A stretch of 64,000 nucleotides of DNA from Pseudoxanthomonas daejeonensis (GCF_010093205.1 NZ_PDWN01000001.1:186001-250000); one strand, 5' to 3'; positions 38,923-48,099 are shown, counted from the stretch's first letter. The notes: generated by a model not told the origin, from the sequence alone. Program-made: numbers and translations.

Positions 38923-40332
38923 TCAGTTGCCGTAGTACAGCTGGTATTCCAGCGGGTGCGTGGCCGCGCGGAACTTGGTCACTTCCTGCATCTTCAGCGC
39001 GATGTAGCCGTCGATGAAGTCGTCGGTCATGACGCCGCCGGCCTTGAGGAACTCGCGGTCCGCGTCCAGCGCCTCGAGCGCCTGGTCCAGGCTCGAGCAC
39101 ACCTGCGGGATCAGCTTCTCTTCTTCCGGCGGCAGGTCGTACAGGTCCTTGTCGCTCGGCGCGCCCGGGTCGATCTGGTTCTTGATGCCGTCCAGGCCGG
39201 CCATCATCAGCGCGGTGAAGGTCAGGTAGCCGGACTGCAGCGGATCGGGGAAGCGGATCTCGATGCGGCGCGCCTTCGGGTTGGACACCCACGGGATGCG
39301 GCACGAGGCCGAGCGGTTGCGCGCCGAGTAGGCCAGCATCACCGGCGCCTCGAACCCGGGCACCAGGCGCTTGTAGCTGTTGGTGCCGGAGTTGGCGAAC
39401 GCGTTGATCGCCTTGGCGTGCTTGAAGATGCCGCCGATGTACCACAGCGCCATCTGCGACAGGCCGCCGTAACCGTCGCCGGAGAACAGGTTGGTGCCGC
39501 CCTTGGCCAGCGACTGGTGCACGTGCATGCCGCTGCCGTTGTCGCCGACGATCGGCTTGGGCATGAAGGTGGCGGTCTTGCCGTTGCGGTGGGCGACGTT
39601 CTTGATGATGTACTTGGTGGTGAGCAGCTCGTCGGCCTTCTTCACCAGGGTGTTGAACTTGGTGCCGATCTCGCACTGGCCGGCGGTGGCGACCTCATGG
39701 TGGTGGACCTCGACCTCGATGCCGGCCGCTTCCAGCTCCTTGCACATCTCCGAGCGCAGGTCGTGCAGCGAATCGGTCGGCGCGACCGGGAAGTAGCCAC
39801 CCTTCACGCCCGGGCGGTAGCCGGTGTTGCCGCTCTCGTACTTGGTGCCGGTGTTCCAGGCCGCCTCTTCCGAATCGATCTTGAAGAAGGTGTGGCCCAT
39901 GTCGTTGGCGAAGCGCACCGCGTCGAAGATGAAGAACTCCGGCTCCGGGCCGAAGAACGCCACGTCGGCGATGCCGAGCGACTTCAGGTACGCCTCGGCG
40001 CGCTTGGCGATGCCGCGCGGGCAGCGCGAGTAGCCCTGCATCGTGGCCGGATCGAGCACGTCGCAGGTCAGGATCAGGGTCGGGTCGGCGGTGAACGGGT
40101 CGAGCACCGCGGTGTCGGCGTCGGGCAGCAGGACCATGTCCGATTCGTTGATGCCCTTCCAGCCGGCGATCGAAGAGCCATCGAACATCTTGCCGTCCTC
40201 GAACAGCGACGCTTCCACGATGCTGGCGGGGAAGGTCACGTGCTGCTGCACGCCGCGCATGTCGACGAAACGCAGGTCGACGAACTCGACCTGGTTGTCC
40301 TTGATCAGCTTCTCAACGTTTTCCACGGACAT
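38923..40332 (-). CDS. glnA: Glutamine synthetase, type I
   Basis: A 469-residue GSI-beta subunit of the dodecameric enzyme that makes glutamine from glutamate, ammonia and ATP. It has the N-terminal '[19 protein letters not shown]', the flap and metal-site segments ('[11 protein letters not shown]', '[11 protein letters not shown]', '[14 protein letters not shown]'), and the adenylylation tyrosine Tyr398 in '[10 protein letters not shown]', so activity should be shut down by GlnE. ATG 40332 gives the exact family length. A sigma-54 promoter lies 39 bases upstream with NtrC sites beyond. It is probably followed in the same transcript by glnK-amtB. Confidence 0.98.
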   Translation of the reverse strand: MSVENVEKLIKDNQVEFVDLRFVDMRGVQQHVTFPASIVEASLFEDGKMFDGSSIAGWKGINESDMVLLPDADTAVLDPFTADPTLILTCDVLDPATMQGYSRCPRGIAKRAEAYLKSLGIADVAFFGPEPEFFIFDAVRFANDMGHTFFKIDSEEAAWNTGTKYESGNTGYRPGVKGGYFPVAPTDSLHDLRSEMCKELEAAGIEVEVHHHEVATAGQCEIGTKFNTLVKKADELLTTKYIIKNVAHRNGKTATFMPKPIVGDNGSGMHVHQSLAKGGTNLFSGDGYGGLSQMALWYIGGIFKHAKAINAFANSGTNSYKRLVPGFEAPVMLAYSARNRSASCRIPWVSNPKARRIEIRFPDPLQSGYLTFTALMMAGLDGIKNQIDPGAPSDKDLYDLPPEEEKLIPQVCSSLDQALEALDADREFLKAGGVMTDDFIDGYIALKMQEVTKFRAATHPLEYQLYYGN

Positions 40333-40370
40333 CGCGTGCAACCTCGGGGTTGTTAGGTATCGATGACCTA

Positions 40371-40387
40371 GCAGGGCGCATGCCAAC
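40371..40387 (-). promoter_or_regulatory. Sigma-54 promoter of glnA
   Basis: On the minus strand the sequence reads TTGGCATG-CGCC-CTGC: a -24 element with the invariant GG (40383-40384) and a -12 element with GC (40371-40372), exactly ten bases apart. The predicted start near 40359 leaves a 26-base leader before the glnA ATG. NtrC-type sites at 40446-40497 lie at enhancer distance. Confidence 0.85.
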
Positions 40388-40445
40388 CACGGAGCGAATC
40401 ACAAGTTGTTGATTTGACTGAACGTCGAGGTGCGAATGATGCAAT

Positions 40446-40462
40446 TGCACCATTCGGGTGCA
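40446..40462. promoter_or_regulatory. NtrC binding site 1, perfect palindrome
   Basis: TGCACC-ATTCG-GGTGCA matches both half-sites of the NtrC consensus exactly. Its centre is about 95 bases upstream of the predicted glnA start site, the normal enhancer position. Confidence 0.9.
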
Positions 40463-40475
40463 TCAATTCGGTGCA
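40459..40475. promoter_or_regulatory. NtrC binding site 2, overlapping site 1
   Basis: TGCATC-AATTC-GGTGCA, one mismatch to consensus, shares four bases (40459-40462) with site 1. The 13-base centre-to-centre distance would put the two sites on different faces of the helix, so simultaneous binding may not be possible. Confidence 0.75.
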
Positions 40476-40480
40476 TGCTT

Positions 40481-40497
40481 AGAACCTTTTTGGTGCA
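40481..40497. promoter_or_regulatory. NtrC binding site 3, weaker
   Basis: AGAACC-TTTTT-GGTGCA: one perfect half-site and one with two mismatches. Its centre is 22 bases (about two helical turns) from site 2, allowing cooperative binding. It lies near the 5' end of the divergent uppP transcript and could affect that promoter too. Confidence 0.55.
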
Positions 40498-40556
40498 TGG
40501 AGGGCGAGGGGCGGATTGCTTATCCTGTGCGCCCTTCTTCCCGCCCGGTTCCCGTC

Positions 40557-41351
40557 GTGTCCGACCTGTTCGCCGCCCTGCTGCTGGGCATCCTCGAAGG
40601 CGTGACCGAATTCCTGCCGATCTCCAGCACCGGGCACCTGCTGATCGCGCAGCACTGGCTGGGCGCCCGCTCGGATTTCTTCAACATCGTCATCCAGGCC
40701 GGCGCGATCCTCGCGGTCACCCTGGCCTTCCGGCACCGCCTGTGGGAGCTGGCGACCGGGCTGGGCCAGCCGGCGAATCGCGATTACGTGGCCAAGATCG
40801 GCGTCGCCTTCCTGGTCACCGCGCTGGTCGGCCTGCCCGTACGCCTTGCCGGCTGGGAGCTGCCCGAGACGGTGACCCCGATCGCCTGGGCGCTGGTCCT
40901 GGGCGGCCTGTGGATGCTGGTGGCCGAACACTTCGCAGAAAAGCGCGGCGACCTGGCCACGGTGACCTGGAAGGTGGCCGTGCTGGTCGGGCTGGCCCAG
41001 GTCGTGGCAGGAATATTCCCCGGCACCTCGCGCTCGGCCGCGGCGATCTTCGTGGCGATGCTGGCCGGCACCAGTCGCCGCGCCTCGGCGACCGAGTTCG
41101 TGTTCCTGGTCGGCATCCCGACCATGTTCGCCGCCAGCGGCTTCGCCTTCCTCGAACTGGCGATGGCCGGCGGGCTCGGCGACGAGGACTGGTCCTCGGT
41201 CGCGGTCGCCTTCACCGCCGCGGCGATCACCGGCTTCGTGGTGGTGCGCTGGCTGATGGGGTATATCAAGGCACACCGCTTCACCGGTTTCGCGATCTAC
41301 CGGATCGTGCTGGGCCTGCTCCTGCTGGCGCTGATGCCGGCGGGGGCCTGA
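40557..41351 (+). CDS. uppP: Undecaprenyl-diphosphate phosphatase UppP (BacA)
   Basis: A 264-residue polytopic membrane enzyme that recycles undecaprenyl diphosphate to the monophosphate carrier for peptidoglycan and O-antigen assembly. It has both catalytic regions: 'GILEGVTEFLPISSTGHLLI' near the N-terminus and 'GIFPGTSRSAAAIFVAML' in the second half. A GTG start at 40557 reproduces the family N-terminus; the in-frame extension upstream runs through the NtrC-site region and is not coding in character. Divergent from glnA. Confidence 0.95.
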   Translation: MSDLFAALLLGILEGVTEFLPISSTGHLLIAQHWLGARSDFFNIVIQAGAILAVTLAFRHRLWELATGLGQPANRDYVAKIGVAFLVTALVGLPVRLAGWELPETVTPIAWALVLGGLWMLVAEHFAEKRGDLATVTWKVAVLVGLAQVVAGIFPGTSRSAAAIFVAMLAGTSRRASATEFVFLVGIPTMFAASGFAFLELAMAGGLGDEDWSSVAVAFTAAAITGFVVVRWLMGYIKAHRFTGFAIYRIVLGLLLLALMPAGA

Positions 41352-41458
41352 CCGGCGACGTTCACGCCCGGCGAACCCCGGCGGGCGCATCCAGCCGTTG
41401 TACCGATACGTGCCGCATCCCACTGCCGGCCCCGCGGCCGGCCCGCACCGGAGGTCCC

Positions 41459-42328
41459 ATGAAGCTCCCGCACACCCGTAGCCCGCTGGCGCTCCCGCTC
41501 GTCCTGCTGCTGCCCCTTGCGCTGGCCGCCTGCACCAAGCCGGCGTCCGACTCCGCCGAACCGCCCCCGGGCGAGCTGCCTGCCGCGGCCACGTCCGATC
41601 CGGCCGCGCCGCCGACGATGGCCACGCCCGGCGACACCGCCGCCTTGCTGCCGGCCTTCCACTGGAAGCTGGCCACCGCCACCGATGCCCAGGGGCAATC
41701 CATCGAGGCCCTGCTGGTACGCGCCGATGCCCCGCTGCAACTGGACTTCGCCGACGGGCGGCTGGCGGTATCCAACACCTGCAACCGCATGTCCGGCGGC
41801 TTCACCCTGGCCGGCGACACGCTGAGCCTCAGTCCGATGGCGTCCACCATGATGGCCTGCTCCGATCCGAAGCTGGCGGCGCTGGACGCGGAGGTCGGCA
41901 AGCGCCTGGCCGGCACGCTGGGTGTCGCCAGCACCGCCGGCGACACGCCCGAGCTGGTGCTGACCAATGCCGGCGGCGACCGCCTGGTGTTCCAGGGATC
42001 GCCCACCGCGGCCAACCGTTTCGGCGGCCCGGCCGAACGCGTCTTCCTCGAGGTCGGACCGGAAACCAAGCCGTGCAGCCATCCGCTGATCCCGGACAAG
42101 CAGTGCCTGCAGGTGCGCGAGATCCGGTTCGACGAGAACGGCCTGCGCGCCGGCGAGCCGGGCGAGTGGCAGAACTTCTTCGACGAGATCGAGGGCTATA
42201 CGCACCAGCCCGGCGTGCGCAACGTGCTGCGCATCGACCGCTACACGCGCAAGGACGTGCCGGCCGACGCCTCGAGGTATGCGTACGTGCTGGACATGGT
42301 CGTGGAGTCGGAGCAGGTGAAGCGCTGA
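41459..42328 (+). CDS. Lipoprotein with META (HslJ-like) and DUF4377 domains
   Basis: A 289-residue lipoprotein (lipobox LAAC, Cys25) with a Pro/Ala-rich linker to about residue 60. A META domain follows ('FHWKLATATDAQGQSIEAL...LAVSNTCNRMSGGFTLAGDTLSLSPMASTMMAC'), then a DUF4377 domain ('VFLEVGPETKPCSHPLIPDKQCLQVREIRFDENG...YTRKDVPADASRYAYVLDMVVESE'). Proteins of this kind are outer-envelope lipoproteins tied to heat or antibiotic tolerance in some bacteria; the molecular role is unknown. GGAGGT precedes ATG 41459. It has its own terminator downstream. Confidence 0.9.
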   Translation: MKLPHTRSPLALPLVLLLPLALAACTKPASDSAEPPPGELPAAATSDPAAPPTMATPGDTAALLPAFHWKLATATDAQGQSIEALLVRADAPLQLDFADGRLAVSNTCNRMSGGFTLAGDTLSLSPMASTMMACSDPKLAALDAEVGKRLAGTLGVASTAGDTPELVLTNAGGDRLVFQGSPTAANRFGGPAERVFLEVGPETKPCSHPLIPDKQCLQVREIRFDENGLRAGEPGEWQNFFDEIEGYTHQPGVRNVLRIDRYTRKDVPADASRYAYVLDMVVESEQVKR

Positions 42329-42351
42329 TCGATCCGGCCAGCGTTTCGAGA

Positions 42352-42383
42352 GGACGGCCGCCTTCGCGCGGCCGTTCCTTTTT
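42352..42383 (+). terminator. Rho-independent terminator of the META/DUF4377 lipoprotein gene
   Basis: A ten-pair stem with one G-T pair (42352-42361 with 42368-42378) and the loop CTTCGC, followed by T5 (42379-42383), 24 bases after the stop. Confidence 0.88.
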
Positions 42384-42494
42384 CCGGTGCTGCACGCGGC
42401 CGTGCGAGCTCGCCCCCTGGCGGACGATGTGCTGCCGTACCCGGCAGCGCCCGATGGCGGGACCAGCCCCTGTGCCACTCGCGCCGGACCGGCG

Positions 42495-43106
42495 CTACGA
42501 CAGCGATGGATTCAGGCTGTAGGTGCCGTAGACCGACGCCTCGGCCAGCACGTGGCCCTGCATCGCGCGATGCACGTCGCCGGCGGTGAAGCGCGCCGGC
42601 AGGTCCAGCGTGGCCACGTCCAGGGCGAACAGGCGGAAGAAGTAGCGGTGCACGCGCAGGTCGTTGAACGGCGGATACGGGCCGTCGTAGCCGAAGTAGT
42701 CGCCGCCCATCTGCGCGTCGCCGGCGAACCAGCCGGTGTAGTCGTTCAGGCCCTGGCGGGCGCCCGGCAATCCGGGTGGCGAACGCTTGCCCTTCGCCGT
42801 GATTCCGTCCGAGCAACTGCCGGCGGCGACCAGGCGCACGTCCGCCGCGATGTCCGCCACCGCCCAGTGGACGAAGTCCGCGCGCGGCTGTTCGACCGGG
42901 ATCTGCAGGTCTTCGCGGCCGACCGTCTCCGGCACGGTCGGCGCATCCGGATCGATGCACAACAGGGCGAAGGAACGGGTGCCGTCGGGCACGCCGTCCC
43001 AGGCCAGGTGCGGATTGCGGTTGGCGGCGAATCCATCGGCCTGGCCCATGGCGAACTCGGCCGGAATCGAACCGCGAGGATCGAAACTGTCGCTCCCGAT
43101 GCGCAT
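42495..43106 (-). CDS. YbhB/YbcL-family (Raf kinase inhibitor-like, PEBP) protein
   Basis: A 203-residue phosphatidylethanolamine-binding-protein fold. Family marks are 'NRNPHLAWDGVPDGTRSFALLCIDPDAPT', 'DFVHWAVADIAADVRLVAAG', 'GLNDYTGWFAGDAQMGGDYFGYDGPYPPFND' and 'HRYFFRLFALDVATLDL'. It has no signal peptide, so it is cytosolic. The ligand and role in bacteria are unknown. The start at ATG 43106 precedes the conserved segment closely. It follows the TPR-sulfotransferase gene by 16 bases and is probably co-transcribed. Confidence 0.92.
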   Translation of the reverse strand: MRIGSDSFDPRGSIPAEFAMGQADGFAANRNPHLAWDGVPDGTRSFALLCIDPDAPTVPETVGREDLQIPVEQPRADFVHWAVADIAADVRLVAAGSCSDGITAKGKRSPPGLPGARQGLNDYTGWFAGDAQMGGDYFGYDGPYPPFNDLRVHRYFFRLFALDVATLDLPARFTAGDVHRAMQGHVLAEASVYGTYSLNPSLS

Positions 43107-43122
43107 GCTCGGCTCCTTTGGA

Positions 43123-45183
43123 TCAGGCGTCAGGGTAGCCCAGCCGCGCCGCGACTGGCGCCAGGTGGGCGAACGGACCGGCCAGCAGATCGGCGTACGC
43201 ACGCCAGCGACCCGGCGGCATGCGCCGTGGCGCGGGCGGCGGCGGCGGCAGCTGCACCCCGAGCGCCTGCCCGACCACGGCGGCCAGCTGCGCCGGCGCA
43301 TCCAGCACCCCATCCAGTCGCATCAGCAGGTGCGGATAAAGATCCTGCTCGTGCAGGTCAGCCAGCTGTTCCAGGCCCTGGGCCAGCCATGCCGCGGCGG
43401 TGTCCGGATCGTCCAGCGCCAGCGGCACCGGCGACCCGCTCGCCAGCCAGTCCAGCAGCATGTCGCGCGGATCGCGCACCGCCACCATCAGCAGGCCTTC
43501 GGGCAGGTGCGGCCGCAAAGCCAGCAGCAGGGCGTTGTCCCACCAGGTCAGCCAATCGATCACGTTGCCGTCGGCGATGCCGCGCGCGGGCAGCTGTGCG
43601 CGCCACTGCTCGACCAGCTGTGCCGGAGCGAGCGTGCCATCGCGCAACGCATGCGCCGATGCGGGTGCGGCCAGCGGGTCGGCGGGCGCCTGGTCGCTGA
43701 AGCGGTCGCGCAGCATCGGGCCGGCCGCCAGCGTATCGACGACGCGCTCGATGCCCGAGCCCGGCAGGCCCCACAGCAGGATGGGATGGCCGGTGCCGGG
43801 AACGGGCGTGGACAGCGCCGGCCAGCCGGCGTCCGGCGCCGGCGCAAGGACGGGCAAGGCCAGCCGGTTCGCGCCGAACTCGGCGTGCAGGGATCGCCAC
43901 TGGGCCAGTGCGTCGGCGGGGCGTCCGGCGCGATCGAGCAGGCGACCGAGCCAGCCGCGCATCGGCGTGCGCGTCTCTTCCGAAGCCTGCGCGGCCACCG
44001 CCGCGCGTGCGCGGTTCACGGCCGCGTCGGGATCACCGGCCAGCAAGGATTCGGCCAGGAACTGCCCCGCCGCCGGATGCGCCGGCTGCAGCTCCAGCAG
44101 GCGGGCCGCGAAACGGCCGGCGCCTTCCAGGTCCGCGGCGCGGTCGCGCTGGAACATCGCCGTCTCCAGCGCCGGCACGAAGTCGGGCATCGCCCCGAGC
44201 CAGCGCTCCAGCACCTGTTCGCCCTCGGCGGTGCCGGGAGTTTCCAGCGCCAGTCGCGCGGCCCACAGGTCGCCGGCGTCGCGGTGCGTCGCCAATGCCG
44301 CCTCCAGCGTCGCCTGGGCCTCGTCGCGGTCATCACGTTCGCGCCACAGCTGCATCAGCCCCTGCAGCACCGCGCGATCGGGACCCGCGGCCAGGGCACG
44401 GCGCAGTTGCTCCAGCGCCTGGTCGGTACGCCCGGCCTGCAGCGCGTACAAGCCGCCGACGCGACGCAGCGCCGCCGTGGCGGTCGCCTCGTCCTCGAGC
44501 AGCGGCGCGACCAGGTCGGCCGCCTCGCCCATCCGGCCCTGCGCGGCGGCCAGCTGCGCCAGCAGCGGGCGCAGCGCGCGCGCATCGGGCAGCAGTTCGG
44601 ACACGCGGCGGAAGGCCTGCTCGGCGAACGCCCAATGGCGCTTGGCCAGGTAGCCGAAACCGAGCACCGAGAGCAGCTGCGGATCGTCGGTGACCTTCGC
44701 GCTTGCCGCCGAGGCCAGGGCCAGGGCGCGATCGGCATCGCCGCCGCGCAGGGCCAGCAACGCATCCAGGGCGGCCAGGCGCGGGTGTTCGGGATCGATC
44801 CGCGCGGCGGTGCGGCTCAGCCGCTCGGCTTCGGCAATGTCGCCGCGCGCCAGTGCGATCTGCGCCTGCACCAGGTAGGACGGCAGGTGGTTCGGGTCCA
44901 GGCCCAGGCTCTGGCCCAGCGCATCGCGGGCCGCATCGTTGTCGCGCGAGCGCAGCAGCAGCGCGGCGCGCTCGAAGTGCAGGCCCGCGTCCTCCGGTGC
45001 CAGCAGGATCGCCTGGTCCAGCGCGACCAGTGCGGCCGCCACGTCGCCGGCCTGGGCCAGGGTGGTGGACAGCGCGCGCTGCGCCTGTGCGTCGTCGGGG
45101 GCCTGGGCCACCCAGTCCTGGGCCAGGGCCAGCGCCTCGTCGACGGCATCGCGCTTCAGCGCCTCGTGGATCCGTTCCAGCAT
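43123..45183 (-). CDS. TPR-repeat protein with C-terminal sulfotransferase-like domain
   Basis: A 686-residue protein. Residues 1 to about 460 are at least ten degenerate tetratricopeptide helix pairs ('AQAQRALSTTLAQAGDVAAALVALDQAILLAPED', 'ALEQLRRALAAGPDRAVLQGLMQLW'). The last third begins with a P-loop-like 'PILLWGLPGSGIERVVDTL', the PAPS-binding position of sulfotransferases, and has 'LLMVAVRDPRDMLLDWLASG', resembling the 3'-phosphate site. It has no signal peptide. The acceptor is unknown; a sulfotransferase call is by pattern only. ATG 45183 is the start; the frame upstream lacks a ribosome site. Confidence 0.78.
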   Translation of the reverse strand: MLERIHEALKRDAVDEALALAQDWVAQAPDDAQAQRALSTTLAQAGDVAAALVALDQAILLAPEDAGLHFERAALLLRSRDNDAARDALGQSLGLDPNHLPSYLVQAQIALARGDIAEAERLSRTAARIDPEHPRLAALDALLALRGGDADRALALASAASAKVTDDPQLLSVLGFGYLAKRHWAFAEQAFRRVSELLPDARALRPLLAQLAAAQGRMGEAADLVAPLLEDEATATAALRRVGGLYALQAGRTDQALEQLRRALAAGPDRAVLQGLMQLWRERDDRDEAQATLEAALATHRDAGDLWAARLALETPGTAEGEQVLERWLGAMPDFVPALETAMFQRDRAADLEGAGRFAARLLELQPAHPAAGQFLAESLLAGDPDAAVNRARAAVAAQASEETRTPMRGWLGRLLDRAGRPADALAQWRSLHAEFGANRLALPVLAPAPDAGWPALSTPVPGTGHPILLWGLPGSGIERVVDTLAAGPMLRDRFSDQAPADPLAAPASAHALRDGTLAPAQLVEQWRAQLPARGIADGNVIDWLTWWDNALLLALRPHLPEGLLMVAVRDPRDMLLDWLASGSPVPLALDDPDTAAAWLAQGLEQLADLHEQDLYPHLLMRLDGVLDAPAQLAAVVGQALGVQLPPPPPAPRRMPPGRWRAYADLLAGPFAHLAPVAARLGYPDA

Positions 45184-45241
45184 TTCGGGGTCTTCCGCGG
45201 AAAACCCGCAGTTTACCGCGCCCGTCGCGGGCAACCGCTGT

Positions 45242-46237
45242 TCAGCGGCCCGGCAGGGCGGCGCGCAGCCGTTCGGCGACCCAGCGCTCGGCGAAACCGT
45301 CCCCGTACAGGTTCTCCACGAACGCGCAATGCCCGCCCCAGCGGGCCACTTCCAGTTGCGCCGTTGGTGGCAGCCGCCAGCGGTGGAAGTCGTCGAACGG
45401 GATCACCGGGTCGTCCTCGGCCATCAGGATGTTCGCCGGCACGCCCAGCGTCGCCAGCCGGTCCCCGGCGATCGAGTAGCTGTCGAAGTAGTCCTCGACG
45501 CGGCCGAACCCGGCATAACGCTGGGCCAGCCACGCGGTCAGGCTGCGCATGTCCAGGGCCAGGGTGGCGTCGTCGTAGCGGTGCTGCTCGGGAAACAACG
45601 CGCGCTTGCGCAATAGCGAGGTGCGCCACTTGCGGCGGAAATACCAGTCGTAGATCTGCGGCGCGCGTTCCATGCAGGCCATGGTCGTGGCCGGATCGAC
45701 CAGCGGGCAGACCGCGGCGATCCGCCGCAAGGGCAGCCCGGCCACCTCGGCGCGCAGGCCCACGCGCAGCGCGAAGTTGCCGCCCAGCGAATACCCGGCC
45801 ACGACCAGGTCGCGCACGCGCAGCAGGCGAACCATGTCGGCGACCGCGTGCACCACCTCGTCCAGGCGGTTGGAGTGGAACAGCCCTTCGTTGAGGTGAT
45901 GCGTGTCCCCGTGGTCGCGGAAGTTGAGGCGGAACACATCCATCCCGTCGGCCAGCAGGCGCGCCGCGGTCAGTCGCATGTAGCCCGACTCGGCACTGCC
46001 TTCCCAGCCGTGCAGCAGCAAGGCGGTACCGCGCGCTTCGCGACCCGGGATGTGGCTGTGCCAGCCCTGCAGGCGCGCGCCACCGCCGCCGTCGAGGATG
46101 TGCTCGGTGGTGGTGGCGCCGCTGGCGAGCAGTGCGCGCAGTCCGCGCCGCCGGCGCAGCGCGCTGGAACCCAGCACCGATTGCAGGTGCGGATTGCGCA
46201 GGAGTCTGGGGGGCTGGTAGTCGGCGGCGTTGAGCAT
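45242..46237 (-). CDS. YheT-family alpha/beta hydrolase (UPF0017)
   Basis: A 331-residue hydrolase. The nucleophile elbow is 'VVAGYSLGGNFALRVG'; the acid is in 'MAEDDPVIPFDDF' and the His in 'RWGGHCAFVENL'. The N-terminus 'PPRLLRNPHLQSVLGSSALRRR' and 'DGGGGARLQGWHS' are typical of the YheT/ABHD1-3 group, which act as esterases or lipases on lipid-like substrates. ATG 46237 starts this conserved N-terminus. It is 58 bases upstream of the TPR-sulfotransferase gene, same strand. Confidence 0.9.
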   Translation of the reverse strand: MLNAADYQPPRLLRNPHLQSVLGSSALRRRRGLRALLASGATTTEHILDGGGGARLQGWHSHIPGREARGTALLLHGWEGSAESGYMRLTAARLLADGMDVFRLNFRDHGDTHHLNEGLFHSNRLDEVVHAVADMVRLLRVRDLVVAGYSLGGNFALRVGLRAEVAGLPLRRIAAVCPLVDPATTMACMERAPQIYDWYFRRKWRTSLLRKRALFPEQHRYDDATLALDMRSLTAWLAQRYAGFGRVEDYFDSYSIAGDRLATLGVPANILMAEDDPVIPFDDFHRWRLPPTAQLEVARWGGHCAFVENLYGDGFAERWVAERLRAALPGR

Positions 46238-46336
46238 GGCGGGGGTATCGGGCGACGGGCGCCCGGGACCATTTTGCACCGCAGCATCCGGGGCGCAAGT
46301 GCGCCGGTGGTGCCTCAACGTCCCATTACCGTCGCC

Positions 46337-47146
46337 TCAACCGGCCATGGCCGCCACGATCCGCTCCCGGGCCAGTTCGGCGATGCGGCGCCGGCCGTCG
46401 ACATCGCCCGGCGCGACCGGGGCGAGGAAGTGCACCTCGGCCACGCGTGGGCGCTCACCGAGCAGGCGCAGGAAGTTGGCCAGGAAGCTCTCCCGCGGCG
46501 CGAACGCGACCACGGTCTGCGCGTCGCCGCCGTTTCCGTACCGCAGCGCCACCGGCTGCACCGGCACCTGCGCATCGACGGCGGCCTGGAAAATCCGCGC
46601 ATGGAACGGCCCCACTTCCTCGCCGCTGCGGGTACGCCCCTCCGGGAACACGCCCACCGCGCGCCCCTCGCGAAGCCGGCCGACCATCAGTTCGATCACG
46701 CCGTTGAGCGAGTCGGTGCTGCCACGCTGGTGGAAGATGGTCTGCCCGCGCGCGGCCAGCCAGCCCACCAGCGGCCAGCGGGCGATCTCGCTCTTGGCCA
46801 CGAACCCCATCATCCGCTGGCTGTGCAGGGTCTCGATGTCGATCCAGCTGACATGGTTGGCCACGAACAGGGCCGCGCCCGGCAGCGGCGTGCCGAAGCG
46901 GCGCAGGCGGAAGCCGAAGATCCACAGCAGCCCGGCCGACCACGCGCGCACCGCGCGATCGCCCAGTGTCTCCGGTCCCCACGCGATGCGCGCGAACGGT
47001 GGCGCCAGGCAAAGCATGGTCAGCGGCAGCGGCAGCAGCAGGTGCAGCAGCAGCAGCGGAATGCGGTAGAGGTAGCGGCAGATGCGCGCAAGGCCGCCAG
47101 CCGGTCGTCGGGAGCGCCGGGGGGCACGTGGGGGGGTGGGGTTCAT
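46337..47146 (-). CDS. plsC: 1-acyl-sn-glycerol-3-phosphate acyltransferase (PlsC family)
   Basis: A 269-residue membrane acyltransferase. The basic N-terminus is followed by one or two hydrophobic helices ('YRIPLLLLHLLLPLPLTMLCLAPP'). The catalytic H(x)4D is in 'FVANHVSWIDIE' and the substrate motif in 'GVFPEGRTRSGEEVGPFHARIFQAAV'. It transfers an acyl chain to lysophosphatidic acid in phospholipid synthesis. It differs from the shorter paralogue at 1972-2577, which lacks the membrane helix. ATG 47146 is used. Confidence 0.9.
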   Translation of the reverse strand: MNPTPPRAPRRSRRPAGGLARICRYLYRIPLLLLHLLLPLPLTMLCLAPPFARIAWGPETLGDRAVRAWSAGLLWIFGFRLRRFGTPLPGAALFVANHVSWIDIETLHSQRMMGFVAKSEIARWPLVGWLAARGQTIFHQRGSTDSLNGVIELMVGRLREGRAVGVFPEGRTRSGEEVGPFHARIFQAAVDAQVPVQPVALRYGNGGDAQTVVAFAPRESFLANFLRLLGERPRVAEVHFLAPVAPGDVDGRRRIAELARERIVAAMAG

Positions 47147-47315
47147 GGTCGCGCACGATACCGCGCCATGGCGCGTCGTGGATATCGCGCCGCGATGCGA
47201 AGCCACGCCGGCGACGAAGGACGCCATGTCGGAAGGATCGAGCGGACGCGCCGCTGCCCGGCCGGTCCGCCCACGGCAGCCATCCGGCGCGACCCCCGAC
47301 CGCTGTCCGTCGTGC

Positions 47316-47747
47316 CTACGCCGGGCTCGACACCGGCACCACGGCCAGGGTCAGCCGCGATACGCACACCGCGCGGCCACGTGCGTCTTCGATCCGGATG
47401 TCCCAGACCTGCGTAGTGCGGCCGACGTGCAGCGCCCGCGCGGTGCCGGTGACCGTGCCCTCGCGTGCCGCCCGCAGGTGGTTGGCGTTGATCTCCAGGC
47501 CCACCGCCATCTGCTCGCGCGTGTCCAGGCACAGGTTGCCGGCGCTGCTGCCCAGCGTCTCGGCCAGCACCACCGAGGCGCCGCCATGCAGCAACCCGTA
47601 GGGCTGGCGCGTGCGCGCGTCGACCGGCATGGTCGCCCGGACCCAGTCCTCGCCGGCTTCGGTGAAGACGATGCCGAGGTGCTCGATAAGCGTGCCCCGG
47701 CTGAGCGTGTTGAGGGCTTCGATGGAAACGGGGGCGCGGAAGACCAT
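47316..47747 (-). CDS. PaaI/YdiI-type hotdog-fold acyl-CoA thioesterase
   Basis: A 143-residue hotdog thioesterase. The active-site helix 'TRQPYGLLHGGASVVLAETLGSSAGN' contains the catalytic Gln/Glu region and HGG, and 'VGLEINANHLRAAREGTVTGTARALHVGRTTQVWDIRI' forms the strand. It resembles the YdiI/MenI and EntH group (hydroxybenzoyl-type or DHNA-CoA thioesterases). The substrate is unknown, and no menaquinone genes are near. Confidence 0.9.
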   Translation of the reverse strand: MVFRAPVSIEALNTLSRGTLIEHLGIVFTEAGEDWVRATMPVDARTRQPYGLLHGGASVVLAETLGSSAGNLCLDTREQMAVGLEINANHLRAAREGTVTGTARALHVGRTTQVWDIRIEDARGRAVCVSRLTLAVVPVSSPA

Positions 47748-48099
47748 GGCCGGATTCGCTTTCGGGGATGGCGAAGATTATCGCCGTGGAGGTTCGGGTG
47801 CGGATGGATTACCGCGCTGCAACCTGGAGCGGGCAACTGGTGTGGCCTTGGGCACGCCCACCGCGCATCGGTTCACGCGAGCGCTTGCCGCCGGACCAGG
47901 CGCCGGACATGGCGAGTCTGCTTGCCGCGCTGTGCAGGTCTAAAGCATCCGCTTCGGTGGGGCTGCCGGGCCATGGGGGTATCGCGGCAGCGGACATGGA
48001 TGCCCGCGTCGGCGCGCCGGCACAAGGACGTGCCGTCGTGCCGACCGCGATAGCCCCGGCCTGCCGCGGCCCAGACCGGGGCCGACCGCTCCGCAAGGA
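47748..48099. other. 352-base intergenic region, no gene identified
   Basis: It lies between the start of the thioesterase gene and the stop of the phospholipase D gene. Open frames here are short, Arg/Pro/Gly-rich and lack ribosome sites. No tRNA fold, repeat or promoter match stood out beyond an ordinary leader region next to 47747. Confidence 0.6.
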
